A DNA stretch of 64,000 nt from an uncultured Bacteroides sp. (GCA_902168185.1 CABHOV010000061.1:1-64000); one strand, 5' to 3'; shown: positions 26,172-35,101, numbered from the stretch's first letter. A program made the numbers and translations. Notes: generated by a model not told the origin, from the sequence alone.

Positions 26172-26189
26172 CATCAACATGTGTTGATG
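26172..26189. promoter_or_regulatory. Perfect 18-base palindrome upstream of the microprotein promoter
   Basis: CATCAACATGTGTTGATG is its own reverse complement. It sits 40 bases after the murB stop and about 55 bases upstream of the microprotein -33 element. There is no T-run, so it is not a terminator; it has the form of an operator for a dimeric regulator. Confidence 0.4.
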
Positions 26190-26229
26190 CAGTGATGATG
26201 ATGTTGATCGCATAAATATTATATCAACT

Positions 26230-27252
26230 TTACTCTATAACATTCACTTCAGGTTGAAGTGTGATGTTGAATTTTTCTTTTACACTTGTCTGTATATCCA
26301 TCGCGAGTTGCCATATCTTTTTACCGTCACCACCACCATAGTTTACTAACACAAGTGCCTGATGTTGATGAACACCAATACTATCGAAGCGCTTTCCTTT
26401 CCATCCACATTTTTCTATCAACCACGCTGCAGGTACTTTAAACATTGCGTTTCCCGCGATATAGCCCGGAATATCCAGGTATGTTTTTTTTAGTAATGCA
26501 TAGGTGTCTGCATCTATAGTTGGATTTTTAAAGAAGCTTCCGGCATTACCAATCACCGATGGATCCGGTAATTTACTTCTTCGAATATGGATCACTGCTT
26601 CACTGATCGCGCGCACTGAAGGTGTATCATAACCCAGTGTCGTCATCGTTTCATTCACCGCACCATAGCTACAATTGAAGCGATGATTTTTTTTGGAAAG
26701 TCTTAAAGTAACACTTGAAATAAAAAATTTATTTTTTGCCTCCTGCTTAAAAATACTTTCACGATAACCGAAGTTGCAGTCAGCATTTGAAAAAGTTTTC
26801 ACCTTACCTGTACTTATCTCGATCGCTTCAACCGACTCTACTACATCTTTAATCTCTACTCCATACGCACCAATGTTTTGCATAGGTGCAGCACCCATTG
26901 TGCCGGGTATCAATGAAAGATTTTCTATTCCGCCTAAGTCTTTATCAACACAATACGTCACCAACTCATGCCAGTTCTCTCCGGCACCAACCTTCAACAA
27001 TACATTTTCATCATCATTGTGGATAACTTCTTTCCCTTTGATCTCTACTTTCACCACAAGTCCGTCAAAATTTTTAGTAAGCAGTATGTTACTGCCTCCA
27101 CCCAATATCAATACCGGCTGATTTTTAAATATATCAGAGGCCAGCAGTGCCTGCGCATCTTCGATGGATTGAATCGTTGTGAATTCCTTTGCTGTTGCCT
27201 GCAGTCCAAATGTATTGAATGAAGTGAGGCTTATGTTCTTCTGTATGGTCAT
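26230..27252 (-). CDS. murB: UDP-N-acetylenolpyruvoylglucosamine reductase
   Basis: 340 residues, matching type I MurB (about 340). This FAD enzyme reduces the enolpyruvyl group with NADPH to make UDP-N-acetylmuramate for peptidoglycan. The FAD-binding segment VLILGGGSNILL lies near residue 50, followed by ENLSLIPGTMGAAPMQNIGAYG. The catalytic Ser is in GNAGSFFKNP, and the general-acid Glu is in the C-terminal LQPEVNVIE. The start overlaps the stop of the glyoxalase-like gene by four bases (ATGA), so the two are translationally coupled. Confidence 0.97.
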   Translation of the reverse strand: MTIQKNISLTSFNTFGLQATAKEFTTIQSIEDAQALLASDIFKNQPVLILGGGSNILLTKNFDGLVVKVEIKGKEVIHNDDENVLLKVGAGENWHELVTYCVDKDLGGIENLSLIPGTMGAAPMQNIGAYGVEIKDVVESVEAIEISTGKVKTFSNADCNFGYRESIFKQEAKNKFFISSVTLRLSKKNHRFNCSYGAVNETMTTLGYDTPSVRAISEAVIHIRRSKLPDPSVIGNAGSFFKNPTIDADTYALLKKTYLDIPGYIAGNAMFKVPAAWLIEKCGWKGKRFDSIGVHQHQALVLVNYGGGDGKKIWQLAMDIQTSVKEKFNITLQPEVNVIE

Positions 27253-27620
27253 GCGTTTGATGTATAGGATTCGCTGAATAAAAATTTAGTATAGAACGGG
27301 GTGGTTACCTTCTTGCGGAGTGCACTCAAAAAAGCGTACCGCGCTTCCGTTCTTTCGCCGCTATAGTGTTTCGTAATAAACTCATTATAAAATTGACGGA
27401 GGCTGCTATACTCAATTGAAACACCAGTGCGGGGAATGAAATGTCCATGGTGCCCTGTCCGATGAAACGTTATAGCTTCTTTTGATAGCGGTCTATAGCA
27501 ATCAGCGCTGCTACTATGTTCACGGTCTATAGAAAAAGCAAGCCATTGAATGCTATATTCAATGGCTTGGATGTATTCTGATATTCTGAAAATGGGAATT
27601 ACGCGTGATTGCATGAGCAA
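27249..27620 (-). CDS. Glyoxalase/bleomycin-resistance fold protein with degenerate core motifs
   Basis: 123 residues. The outline follows the single-domain glyoxalase family: IPIFRISEYIQAIEYSIQWL, FSIDREH, ITFHRTGHHGH, then SLRQFYNEFITKHY and TPFYTKFLFSE. Positions that are normally near-invariant differ: the family's HLSEHHGD reads HRTGHHGH, PGS reads PRT and the DPFGN turn reads TPFYT. The reading frame is intact, so it may be a divergent protein or a gene in early decay. Start at 27620 or the ATG six bases later. It overlaps murB by four bases and lies 9 bases after a lipoprotein gene. A terminator-like hairpin sits inside its first third. Confidence 0.65.
   Translation of the reverse strand: MLMQSRVIPIFRISEYIQAIEYSIQWLAFSIDREHSSSADCYRPLSKEAITFHRTGHHGHFIPRTGVSIEYSSLRQFYNEFITKHYSGERTEARYAFLSALRKKVTTPFYTKFLFSESYTSNA
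27532..27568 (-). terminator. Terminator-like hairpin inside the glyoxalase-like gene
   Basis: On the minus strand AAGCCATTGAAT and ATTCAATGGCTT pair perfectly (12 base pairs, 5-base loop), followed by GCTTTTTCT. It lies 62 bases after the stop of the upstream lipoprotein gene and within the coding sequence of the next one, where it encodes QAIEYSIQWL. Confidence 0.55.
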
Positions 27621-27629
27621 TCTTACGCA

Positions 27630-28826
27630 CTACTTCACGTTCGATGCAACTTCTTCCTTCGAAAGTTTAAAGATGCTGATGCGTGGAAAGCGTCCAGCCA
27701 GGTACGTTGTGCCGCATACCGCGATGCCTCCGTCTTCTGTGTTGACTAAATTTCCGATCGTGAATGGATTGGAGAAACCAAGATACTTGCTTCCTATAAA
27801 CGCTCCGGTAGCTTCATCATAAAAATATAATCCGATCTGGCGTGTTTGTGTATCGGCAGCGTAGATCAATACATTTTTTTCTTTTACAACGGAGCGAAGG
27901 ATTTTTACTTTTGTTTCCGATATCAGTTCAGGTAAAGACAATCCACCTAAATCAATACCAGGTCTATTTTCGGTTGCAACGATCTGCGTATTGGGTAGAA
28001 AATAATTATCGCCGAAATTATAGCGTGCTGCGGCATACTTACTCGAGCTGAGTGGAGTAAGCGCACTAAATCCACCGTCATCCTGCTGCCCGCTGATAAT
28101 ACCAATGGGTTCATCACCATTTATATCGGTAAAGATCAATGAAAATGTATAGTCGTAAAACCCATTGAAATAGTAAACGCCCGGAGAGACCATGCCTACA
28201 TCAAATGGAAATTGTTTACCGGTTTTTAAAAAATGTTCGCTCAATGGTTTTTCACTGTCGTCTCCATCGCCAATGGTATATCCTTTTTGTTTTATCGTTG
28301 AACCATCTAAACCGATCAGTGAAATAATAGATTGTTTCCCATTTATATCCACGCTATATAGCAGCAGCCCTTGATCTATAGCCAAAGACGCGGCAGGGTT
28401 TACAAATCCCAATGGAGTAGTTGTGAAATTGTCAAGGTTCTCATCGAATGAAGCCAGGTGTGCATCCGTGCCTTTATTCTTCACGCAGAAGAAATAATAT
28501 TTATCGGCAACCTTGGAGAGACGTGCAACGGGGTTGTTCAATGTATCCGCATCAACGAACTTCACAAAGTTTCCGTACTTGTCAGCTTTCAGCAGGTATA
28601 CACCTGTAAGTTGCGTTCCAATAAGTCTGCTTTCGCCCAGCACAACGTAACCGCCATCCGCAGTTTGTTGTATATCGATGGGGGAGAACCCTTCGCTGAA
28701 CTGATTGCTATCAAATATAGAAGTGAATGTTTTTGTTTCGGTAAGCAGGTTGGAGTCTTCTCCACAACGCATGATGGTAAGTGCCATCACCACTATTAAT
28801 AAGGATGATAATATTCGTGTTAGCAT
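27630..28826 (-). CDS. Secreted lipoprotein, probable beta-propeller, function unknown
   Basis: About 398 residues. I chose ATG 28826, which begins MLTRILSSLLIVVMALTIMRC with a likely lipid-modified Cys21; an upstream start at 28892 would overlap the preceding gene. Repeated units such as DIQQTADGGYVVLGESRLIG, GTQLTGVYLLKADKYGNFV and GNLVNTEDGGIAVCGTTYLA are those of proteins annotated as having 'delta-60' or Kelch-like propeller blades. It follows an outer-membrane barrel gene by 8 bases and belongs to the DUF1800/DUF1501 gene run. Its function is not known. Confidence 0.65.
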   Translation of the reverse strand: MLTRILSSLLIVVMALTIMRCGEDSNLLTETKTFTSIFDSNQFSEGFSPIDIQQTADGGYVVLGESRLIGTQLTGVYLLKADKYGNFVKFVDADTLNNPVARLSKVADKYYFFCVKNKGTDAHLASFDENLDNFTTTPLGFVNPAASLAIDQGLLLYSVDINGKQSIISLIGLDGSTIKQKGYTIGDGDDSEKPLSEHFLKTGKQFPFDVGMVSPGVYYFNGFYDYTFSLIFTDINGDEPIGIISGQQDDGGFSALTPLSSSKYAAARYNFGDNYFLPNTQIVATENRPGIDLGGLSLPELISETKVKILRSVVKEKNVLIYAADTQTRQIGLYFYDEATGAFIGSKYLGFSNPFTIGNLVNTEDGGIAVCGTTYLAGRFPRISIFKLSKEEVASNVK

Positions 28827-28834
28827 AGTCAGGA

Positions 28835-29725
28835 TTATTTCCGGTTTAACGATTTGAAACCACTTTCCAGGAAGCGTAGCGGGAACAGACATCCCAAGGA
28901 TATAGAAAGATTATCCATATCGAGATCATCCATTGCATCACCAACGCCCGCCAGACGATCGTTGCTATACCTGTTCTCGGCTGAAACAACGTTGCTCATG
29001 CCGAGTTTATACTGCACATCGAAATTAAGACGAACATTGTTGCCGAGATTATAGTATAAACCGGCACCTCCTAACAAGCCCCAATATTTCTTGGCAAACA
29101 AATCCTTAGCACCGACCGTGATTGATTCATCCTGAAATTCATTTTGTCCGCCCGATGCCTGATCAATTCCGGAAACTGTTACACTCTTGGTTGCACCAAC
29201 CCGAAATGCCTGAAAAATACCAGCCTGTAAATAAGGACGAAGCTTGGTGTTGGTCATTTCATATTTTACCACCAACGGTATAAGTATATGATCTACCTTT
29301 TGTTCCTGCTCGTAATTTAATTCTACACTATTGGTGGCAGTCTCTGCATCCGTCCATCGATATTGATTGGTATAGGCAAAACGACTGTGCTGAAATGTAG
29401 GCTGCAGACTAAATGTAAAGTGCTTGAAATAAAATGTTGCTTCAATTGTAAAATGACTTCCTGTAAGATTGAAGTTGCTATACTTCTTTCCACTTTCGGA
29501 AGCATCGTAATTGGTAGGAGCAAGAATGGCGTAATTCGTTACAACATTCACCTTCGTAAGGTTCACGCCGCTTTTAACACCAAGCCACCATTGCTTTTCG
29601 AGAAACTTCTCGTTCTCTTTATTCTGTTTGTTAAAGGCTGCTGGTGATTTTTTCTTTTTGCTTTGTGCCAACACGAGGTTGGCTGCCAGCAAAAGACACA
29701 GCAGCGAGAGGTAAAGTTTTTTCAT
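28835..29725 (-). CDS. Outer-membrane beta-barrel (porin-like, PorT family type) protein
   Basis: 296 residues with signal peptide MKKLYLSLLCLLLAANLVLAQ, then a basic SKKKKS stretch. The first strand, WWLGVKSGVNLTKVNVV, is the typical opening of Bacteroidota OMP_b-brl/PorT barrels. Further strands include FHFKHFTFSLQPTFQ-like and VKYEMTNTKLRPYLQAGIFQ segments, and VRLNFDVQYKLGMSNV. The last strand, LSISLGCLFPLRF, is followed by a short basic tail. It lies between the DUF1501 gene and a lipoprotein gene on the same strand and is probably co-transcribed with both. Confidence 0.75.
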   Translation of the reverse strand: MKKLYLSLLCLLLAANLVLAQSKKKKSPAAFNKQNKENEKFLEKQWWLGVKSGVNLTKVNVVTNYAILAPTNYDASESGKKYSNFNLTGSHFTIEATFYFKHFTFSLQPTFQHSRFAYTNQYRWTDAETATNSVELNYEQEQKVDHILIPLVVKYEMTNTKLRPYLQAGIFQAFRVGATKSVTVSGIDQASGGQNEFQDESITVGAKDLFAKKYWGLLGGAGLYYNLGNNVRLNFDVQYKLGMSNVVSAENRYSNDRLAGVGDAMDDLDMDNLSISLGCLFPLRFLESGFKSLNRK

Positions 29726-29750
29726 AGGGGTTGTTTGAAAAGGCTAGGCT

Positions 29751-31502
29751 CTATTTAAGTACTATTAATTTCTTCGCTTCTTTGTAGAAGCCGGTCTTCA
29801 ATTCATAAATATAGTTCCCGGCAGGCAAACCTGTAAGATCCACTTCTACTTTATGCTCGCCCGGAGCATATACACCATCCACCATGGCTTTCATCTTTTT
29901 ACCATCATGGTTAAACAGATTCACGTTTACATGGTAGGCGCTGTTCACTCTGAAATGTACTGTGGTTCTATCTTTAGCAGGATTCGGGTAGCAATCTTCC
30001 AGTGCAAAGCGATCTCCTATAAATCCTTCGTTACCCGTGATAACTTTCTGCGCAAGTGGAAGTTGTTCAAATGTAGTGCCGTCAGATGTACCAGTAGTCA
30101 TCAAGCCTTTACCCGGATCATTCATATTCTGCGCATCCGGAAATATTTTGTTCAGGCTCGCATCATCTACCTGCATCCAGTCACGCATAATGTTCGCGTA
30201 TACATTTCGGTAGTCATACTGCATTGCGAGATTATTACCAGAAGCATTTGTTTTCAAAGCTTCTCCTACAACACCAGGCTGCGCGCCTTTTCCAAAAATA
30301 AACATAGGCCCAGCCGTACCATGGTCCGTGCCATAGCTAGCATTCGAGTTTACTCTTCGTGAAAATTCAGATGTAGTTATAGTCAATACGCGATCTTCCA
30401 ATCCGCGTGCACGCAAATCATCCTGGAAAGCTTTCATGCTCGAAGAAACATGATACATCAATGCAGCGTGTCCTCCCATCGTAGGATCATACTTTTCAAC
30501 CTGGTCGGCATGCGTATCGAAGCCACCGATTTTTACCAGGAATACTTTTGTTTTACAACCTCCTGCGAGCAACCGTGCTACAAGCTTGAGTTGGTTTCGT
30601 AATCCATTGGTAAGACTTCCTGTAGGAGCGTTGTATGGATACTTATCAGGATATACTATGTTTGTCGCAGAACTGTTATTCAACACTTCTGTAAGACGTT
30701 TGGTATAGTCTTCTGTTTTATCTTCAAGATCCAGGATCCACTTAAGTTCTTTATAGTAGGATGAATCCTTCAGATATTCCGGAGGTATACCACGTGGATC
30801 TGTACTCTGATCTTCAAAAAATCCTTCAAGGTCGTCCAGGTTATCCAACCCTTCTTCGGATAAAGTAAAGGATGTCGGTATATTTCCTTCCTGGTGGAAG
30901 ATCAATGATACATCGCCTCCGATTTCGATCGCGAGCGGATCGACCATTTCATTTTGTGGAAATGCAGGATTCAAAAATTCTTCCGGATATTTATAGGGTG
31001 CATATTCACCTTGCAGATAACGCCCAAGCCAACCCGATTGTAAGTAGTCATCATACGATCCACCCATGAATGTTATATCACGTCCACGAAAGTGAGAACC
31101 ATTGTTATTCTTATAGGATACACCCTGAACCACCGTCATTCTTCCCTGATCGTATAAGGTCTTCATACCAAGCATATCCGGGTGAAACCCGATTTGGCTT
31201 TCTTCTGCCAGCGTGCTATCAAGTGGTATATATTTCCGTAAGCTGTTTGCTGCCGGTATAGCAATGTTAGGTCTCTTATTATAGTATTCACCATACTGGG
31301 CAACGGGTATACAACAATTCAATCCGTCATTACCACCATGCATCTGCAAGATGATCAATACGCGATCATTGTTGGTGGCAGCGGCAGCCATACGTGTTAA
31401 TGTATTCTGTCCCATCGCGCGCATCGATATACCCCCGATCGTAAAGGGAATGCTCATCGCTAGCGGGAGCTTCTTTAAAAAATCTCTTCTCGACTTATTC
31501 AT
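29751..31502 (-). CDS. DUF1501 protein with Tat-like signal and T9SS sorting domain
   Basis: 583 residues. The N-terminus MNKSRRDFLKKLPLAMSIPF carries SRRDFLKK, a twin-arginine motif. The DUF1501 body, a sulfatase-like alpha/beta fold, shows VLIILQMHGGNDGLNCCIPV, FHPDMLGMKTLYDQGRMTVV, KIGGFDTHADQ and TTSEFSRRVNSNASYGTDHG. The last about 80 residues, from NPAKDRTTVHFRVN to YELKTGFYKEAKKLIVLK, form a Por secretion C-terminal sorting domain. Thus it should cross the inner membrane by Tat and the outer membrane by T9SS. It follows the DUF1800 gene by 14 bases; the two families nearly always occur as a pair, but the activity is not established. Confidence 0.92.
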   Translation of the reverse strand: MNKSRRDFLKKLPLAMSIPFTIGGISMRAMGQNTLTRMAAAATNNDRVLIILQMHGGNDGLNCCIPVAQYGEYYNKRPNIAIPAANSLRKYIPLDSTLAEESQIGFHPDMLGMKTLYDQGRMTVVQGVSYKNNNGSHFRGRDITFMGGSYDDYLQSGWLGRYLQGEYAPYKYPEEFLNPAFPQNEMVDPLAIEIGGDVSLIFHQEGNIPTSFTLSEEGLDNLDDLEGFFEDQSTDPRGIPPEYLKDSSYYKELKWILDLEDKTEDYTKRLTEVLNNSSATNIVYPDKYPYNAPTGSLTNGLRNQLKLVARLLAGGCKTKVFLVKIGGFDTHADQVEKYDPTMGGHAALMYHVSSSMKAFQDDLRARGLEDRVLTITTSEFSRRVNSNASYGTDHGTAGPMFIFGKGAQPGVVGEALKTNASGNNLAMQYDYRNVYANIMRDWMQVDDASLNKIFPDAQNMNDPGKGLMTTGTSDGTTFEQLPLAQKVITGNEGFIGDRFALEDCYPNPAKDRTTVHFRVNSAYHVNVNLFNHDGKKMKAMVDGVYAPGEHKVEVDLTGLPAGNYIYELKTGFYKEAKKLIVLK

Positions 31503-31516
31503 AAACAGAGTAGGGG

Positions 31517-33292
31517 TTAGGCAAGTTGATATTCGGGTGATTGGAGAAGTGCATTGAAGAGGCGGTTGAGCCAGTCGCGTAATTCAGCAAGCTCGGTGCC
31601 TTGATTCCAGGTGGTTGTCCAATAACCTTTCGGATCCATATTTACATCCGTCAGGAATCGGGTTAAAAAATAGTTTAACCTTTTTACCGTGAGACTTGCT
31701 GTGAGTGCATCCGGATTATTATTGGGATCTTCATATACCAGGAAATCGTGATGCGGCAACAGATAGGCGATCAATGCTTTTACCAGCTCTTCAGAATCGG
31801 AAGCTACTGCTGCAAAATTCGCTTTAACAAAATCGTAGGTATTCACATTGAAATATAGCGTGCCTTGAGGATCGAGCAGTGTACGAATAAAATCATAGCG
31901 CCTCGAGAGTGTATTCGTTGTAATCCAGAAACGATGATATATAGGATACTGATGATATGCTTCATATCCAGCTACATCATACGGATTATAGAAAGCCATC
32001 CCCTGATTTTTGATCAGACCGAGTACTTCTCCAGTAGCCATATAGTATTGATCGGTTTGCGTTGGATCCGGTACAGAAACGTTGAAGAATTTTAAAGTGC
32101 CAATCACCAGATCTATAGGTGACTTTATCAAACCACCGAAAGCATCATCGGTTACACCACCTGCGGCATCATAGAAATGCTGGCTTCGTAACAAGTTTTC
32201 TATAACAGGTTGAATTTTAAAATTGTTAGCAGGCGAAACGAAGAGCGCAGCCATTTGATCGATGATGGTTTCAGAAGCCATCACCTCTGCATCGGTATGC
32301 GGTGCCCACAGGAAGAACCGGTATATTTTGCGGCAGATATTTTTTGCAGTCTCTTGTTGTTCGTAAATTAAATCGATCAGCTTGGTGATCTCATCCAATG
32401 CACTTTCCAAGGTGGGTACACCGCCCGGCATTAGCAGCGGGTCTGGTGTAATAACATTGCCGGGGAATAACACACTGGTAAACCGGTTACTGAATTGTTT
32501 AGGTTTACTCGCATCATTATCATGGGCAGATGCATTTGCATTACCTCCTTTTACTTTGCCGCGCGGCAAATTTGTATCCGGATCGATGTTGCCAAACGTA
32601 TCATCAAAATCCCAGCCTGTTAAAATTCGTGCAGCGGTTTGTACATCGGCTTCTGTATATACTCCATAGTCGCCCTCTTCACCAGAGGTGGCAGGAGGAT
32701 TCGCTTCGAGTCCACGTCCTATAGTATATAATTCAAGAAGCTCACGTGCATAGTTTTCATTAAAGCTTCCTTTTACATTCAGCTTTCCATCCAGCAACTC
32801 AAGCATCGCGTTATCGACGCTGGCTTTTACCGTAAGCGTTTTAAAATTTACATCGGTATCCGCTGTAGTAGCATCGAGTGCAAATTCTCTGAACAGTTGA
32901 TTCTGGAAATATAGCGCACGGGTGTTGTCTACTTTTTCAGTGCGCATGGTAAAGTGTGTATGCAGAAACAACACTACTTTTTCGCGGGCAGAATAAGCAA
33001 GTGAACTGTTCATCATCTGGCCAATGAACCAGCGCAGCAAGAATTCTTCGAGGGCTCCTCCCTCGCTGTTTGCTGGTGTTATACCAGAGAGCACCCATTC
33101 AGAACCTGTTTTAGGATCGATCGGAAGTACTGGATCAGGAAGCGTTTGACGATAGAGTTGTGTGATAGCCTGGGCTGGAGTAAGGCCGGCAAAGGAATCG
33201 ATTTGCTGTTTGGTAGCACCGAAGGTAGCTCTGCGTAATAAATGTGCAGCTCTTTTTTGACCCAGGGTTCCTCCATATTCGGGTAGTGGCAT
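31517..33292 (-). CDS. DUF1800 protein, partner of DUF1501
   Basis: 591 residues. The start MPLPEYGGTLGQKRAAHLLR leads into the typical RRATFGATKQQIDSFAGLTP. Further family blocks are EKVVLFLHTHFTMRTEKVDN, the NENYARELLELYTIGRG motif, DVQTAARILTGWDFD and NICRKIYRFFLWAPH. No signal peptide is evident from this start, and no upstream start offers one. It is first in a four- or five-gene run with DUF1501, a barrel and a lipoprotein, with a -7 element 45 bases upstream. Its function is unknown, although the pair is commonly seen with surface polymer use in Bacteroidota and Planctomycetes. Confidence 0.92.
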   Translation of the reverse strand: MPLPEYGGTLGQKRAAHLLRRATFGATKQQIDSFAGLTPAQAITQLYRQTLPDPVLPIDPKTGSEWVLSGITPANSEGGALEEFLLRWFIGQMMNSSLAYSAREKVVLFLHTHFTMRTEKVDNTRALYFQNQLFREFALDATTADTDVNFKTLTVKASVDNAMLELLDGKLNVKGSFNENYARELLELYTIGRGLEANPPATSGEEGDYGVYTEADVQTAARILTGWDFDDTFGNIDPDTNLPRGKVKGGNANASAHDNDASKPKQFSNRFTSVLFPGNVITPDPLLMPGGVPTLESALDEITKLIDLIYEQQETAKNICRKIYRFFLWAPHTDAEVMASETIIDQMAALFVSPANNFKIQPVIENLLRSQHFYDAAGGVTDDAFGGLIKSPIDLVIGTLKFFNVSVPDPTQTDQYYMATGEVLGLIKNQGMAFYNPYDVAGYEAYHQYPIYHRFWITTNTLSRRYDFIRTLLDPQGTLYFNVNTYDFVKANFAAVASDSEELVKALIAYLLPHHDFLVYEDPNNNPDALTASLTVKRLNYFLTRFLTDVNMDPKGYWTTTWNQGTELAELRDWLNRLFNALLQSPEYQLA

Positions 33293-33336
33293 AAAGTTAG
33301 GGTAGTTTTGGAGTCACTATATAGCGATCTATTATA

Positions 33337-33344
33337 CAAATGTA
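33337..33344 (-). promoter_or_regulatory. Candidate -7 element for the DUF1800/DUF1501 operon
   Basis: TACATTTG on the minus strand fits TAnnTTTG and predicts a leader of about 40 bases. No -33 TTG is clear. Confidence 0.4.
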
Positions 33345-33535
33345 TTTAAATGGGTGATAAAGTGCATTAGCTACCGACAACTGAAGGTATTTTACTATGG
33401 TTTAGAGTTACCATATCACGTGAGTTGTAACTTTTGCCACGTTTTGTACATTGGAAATATTCTATCACGACCATATCTTGTTTTTATTTATAGTTGATTG
33501 TTTTTTTTATTCAACATTAATCCACGTCTCCAGCA

Positions 33536-34387
33536 ATGAAAATTATTGAATGTCCACGCGATGCTATGCAGGGCCTTGAACAGTTTATCCCCACCACACA
33601 GAAGGCACGCTATATTAATCAACTGCTAAAAATAGGATTTGATACCATAGACTTCGGAAGCTTTGTGTCACCAAAAGCGATACCTCAACTACGCGATACT
33701 GCTGAAGTGCTGGAGCAACTTGAGTGGGAAAAGAGTATATCGAAGCTCTTGGCGATTGTTGCCAATACGCGAGGCGCGGAAGATGCTTCTCACTTTGATG
33801 CAATTACATACCTGGGCTTTCCGCTTTCCATATCAGAAACTTTTCAGAAACGAAATACAAACAAGTCTATCACGGAAGCACTCAATACTATACATGAGAT
33901 ACAAAATATTTGTGTGCGGTCGAATAAAAAATTAGTGACCTATATCAGCATGGGGTTTGGCAATCCATATGGTGACCCGTATGATAAAGACGTTGTAGGC
34001 GAATTCGTTGGTACCCTGCATACATTGGGTTGTGAAATTATTTCATTGGCTGATACGATCGGAGTATCTACCCCGGAAAATATACAGTATCTGTTCACGT
34101 CCTTATCAACGGTATACCCTGCACTTGAATTAGGCGTTCATCTCCATTCTACTCCGGCAACAGCGCTTGAAAAAATTGAAGCTGCATACCAAGCGGGATG
34201 CAAGCGTTTTGATGGCGCTATAAAAGGATACGGAGGATGTCCGATGGCAAAAGACGATCTCACAGGAAACCTCGCCACTGAAACCGTGTTGGTTTACCTC
34301 GAACAAAACAACGTTCATACGGGTCTGAATGCGGAAGCTTTCGCGGAAGCGCTTCAGATGGCAGATGAAATTTTCCCAAAGCATTGA
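33536..34387 (+). CDS. Hydroxymethylglutaryl-CoA lyase
   Basis: 283 residues, a DRE-TIM metallolyase-fold enzyme that splits HMG-CoA to acetoacetate and acetyl-CoA at the end of leucine breakdown. Family landmarks are ECPRDAMQGL (the usual DGLQ metal/substrate loop, here DAMQ), DFGSFVSPKAIPQL, SMGFGNPYGDPY, LADTIGVSTP, the metal pair in VHLHST and the active-site Cys loop GGCPMAKDDLTGNLATE. The Asp that usually follows HxH is Ser here, and AMQ replaces GLQ. The overall pattern is retained, so I expect an active lyase of this group, though the exact acyl-CoA is uncertain. It stands alone, with no other leucine genes in the window. Confidence 0.88.
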   Translation: MKIIECPRDAMQGLEQFIPTTQKARYINQLLKIGFDTIDFGSFVSPKAIPQLRDTAEVLEQLEWEKSISKLLAIVANTRGAEDASHFDAITYLGFPLSISETFQKRNTNKSITEALNTIHEIQNICVRSNKKLVTYISMGFGNPYGDPYDKDVVGEFVGTLHTLGCEIISLADTIGVSTPENIQYLFTSLSTVYPALELGVHLHSTPATALEKIEAAYQAGCKRFDGAIKGYGGCPMAKDDLTGNLATETVLVYLEQNNVHTGLNAEAFAEALQMADEIFPKH

Positions 34388-34425
34388 AAATATTACTTCG
34401 CGAATCGGGTACCATAATAAACGTT

Positions 34426-34433
34426 TACTTTTG
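34426..34433 (+). promoter_or_regulatory. Candidate -7 element for the TPR gene
   Basis: TACTTTTG fits TAnnTTTG exactly and lies 15 bases before the start codon, giving a very short leader. Confidence 0.45.
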
Positions 34434-34447
34434 TTTAAATTAGATAT

Positions 34448-35083
34448 ATGAAGAACCTGATCCTGTTTGCTTGTTTGCTTCTTCTCTCCGGAATATCCTT
34501 TGCCCAAAGCGCGAAAGAATATACTCAGAAGGGCCGCGAGCTATATGAACGTAATGAATTTATGGAGTCGCTCCTGAATGTTAACAAGGCAATCGATCTG
34601 GATCCAAGTTATTCGGTAGCATACTATCTGCGCGGTAATATTAAAGACCGGTTTGATGACCGTCATGGTGCGATGAAAGACTACAACACTGCGATCGAAA
34701 AAAACGCAAAGTTCGCGGATGCTTTTTTCGCACGTGGTAATGTTAAAATGAAATTGCAGGATTACTATGGCGCTATCGCGGATTTCTCTTCAGCGATTAC
34801 ACTCAATGAAAACTATATAGAAGCATACTTCAATCGCGGAAAAGCAAAGCAGTTTTTACAGGCATACGAAGATGCTATAAACGATTGCTCGAAGATCATT
34901 CAGATCAATTCTAAAAATGTTGATGCATACTATATGCGCGGTATACTTCGCATTGATTTCGGTGATGTAAAGAATGGTTGCCTGGACCTGAGCAAGGCCG
35001 GTGAACTTGGTGATTTGAAAGCATACGAGGTAATCAAAGAGAAATGTAACCAGAGAACGCAGGATAACGATGGGAGCTACTGA
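34448..35083 (+). CDS. Secreted TPR-repeat protein
   Basis: 211 residues with signal peptide MKNLILFACLLLLSGISFAQ. About four or five tetratricopeptide repeats fill the mature part: YTQKGRELYERNEFMESLLN, AYYLRGNIKDRFDDRHGAMK, AFFARGNVKMKLQDYYGAIA, AYFNRGKAKQFLQAYEDAI and AYYMRGILRIDFGDVKNGCL. The last repeat, with its GCLDLSKAGELGD tail, is Sel1-like. It is expected in the periplasm as a protein-binding scaffold. The gene is bounded by a -7 element and a perfect terminator, so it is monocistronic. Confidence 0.9.
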   Translation: MKNLILFACLLLLSGISFAQSAKEYTQKGRELYERNEFMESLLNVNKAIDLDPSYSVAYYLRGNIKDRFDDRHGAMKDYNTAIEKNAKFADAFFARGNVKMKLQDYYGAIADFSSAITLNENYIEAYFNRGKAKQFLQAYEDAINDCSKIIQINSKNVDAYYMRGILRIDFGDVKNGCLDLSKAGELGDLKAYEVIKEKCNQRTQDNDGSY

Positions 35084-35101
35084 CCTCCAAATGTATATAT
35101 C

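Noticed and set aside
27550-27822. 90-codon plus-strand frame between glyoxalase and lipoprotein genes
   Set aside because: It is antisense to two genes on the minus strand and begins in the terminator-like hairpin.
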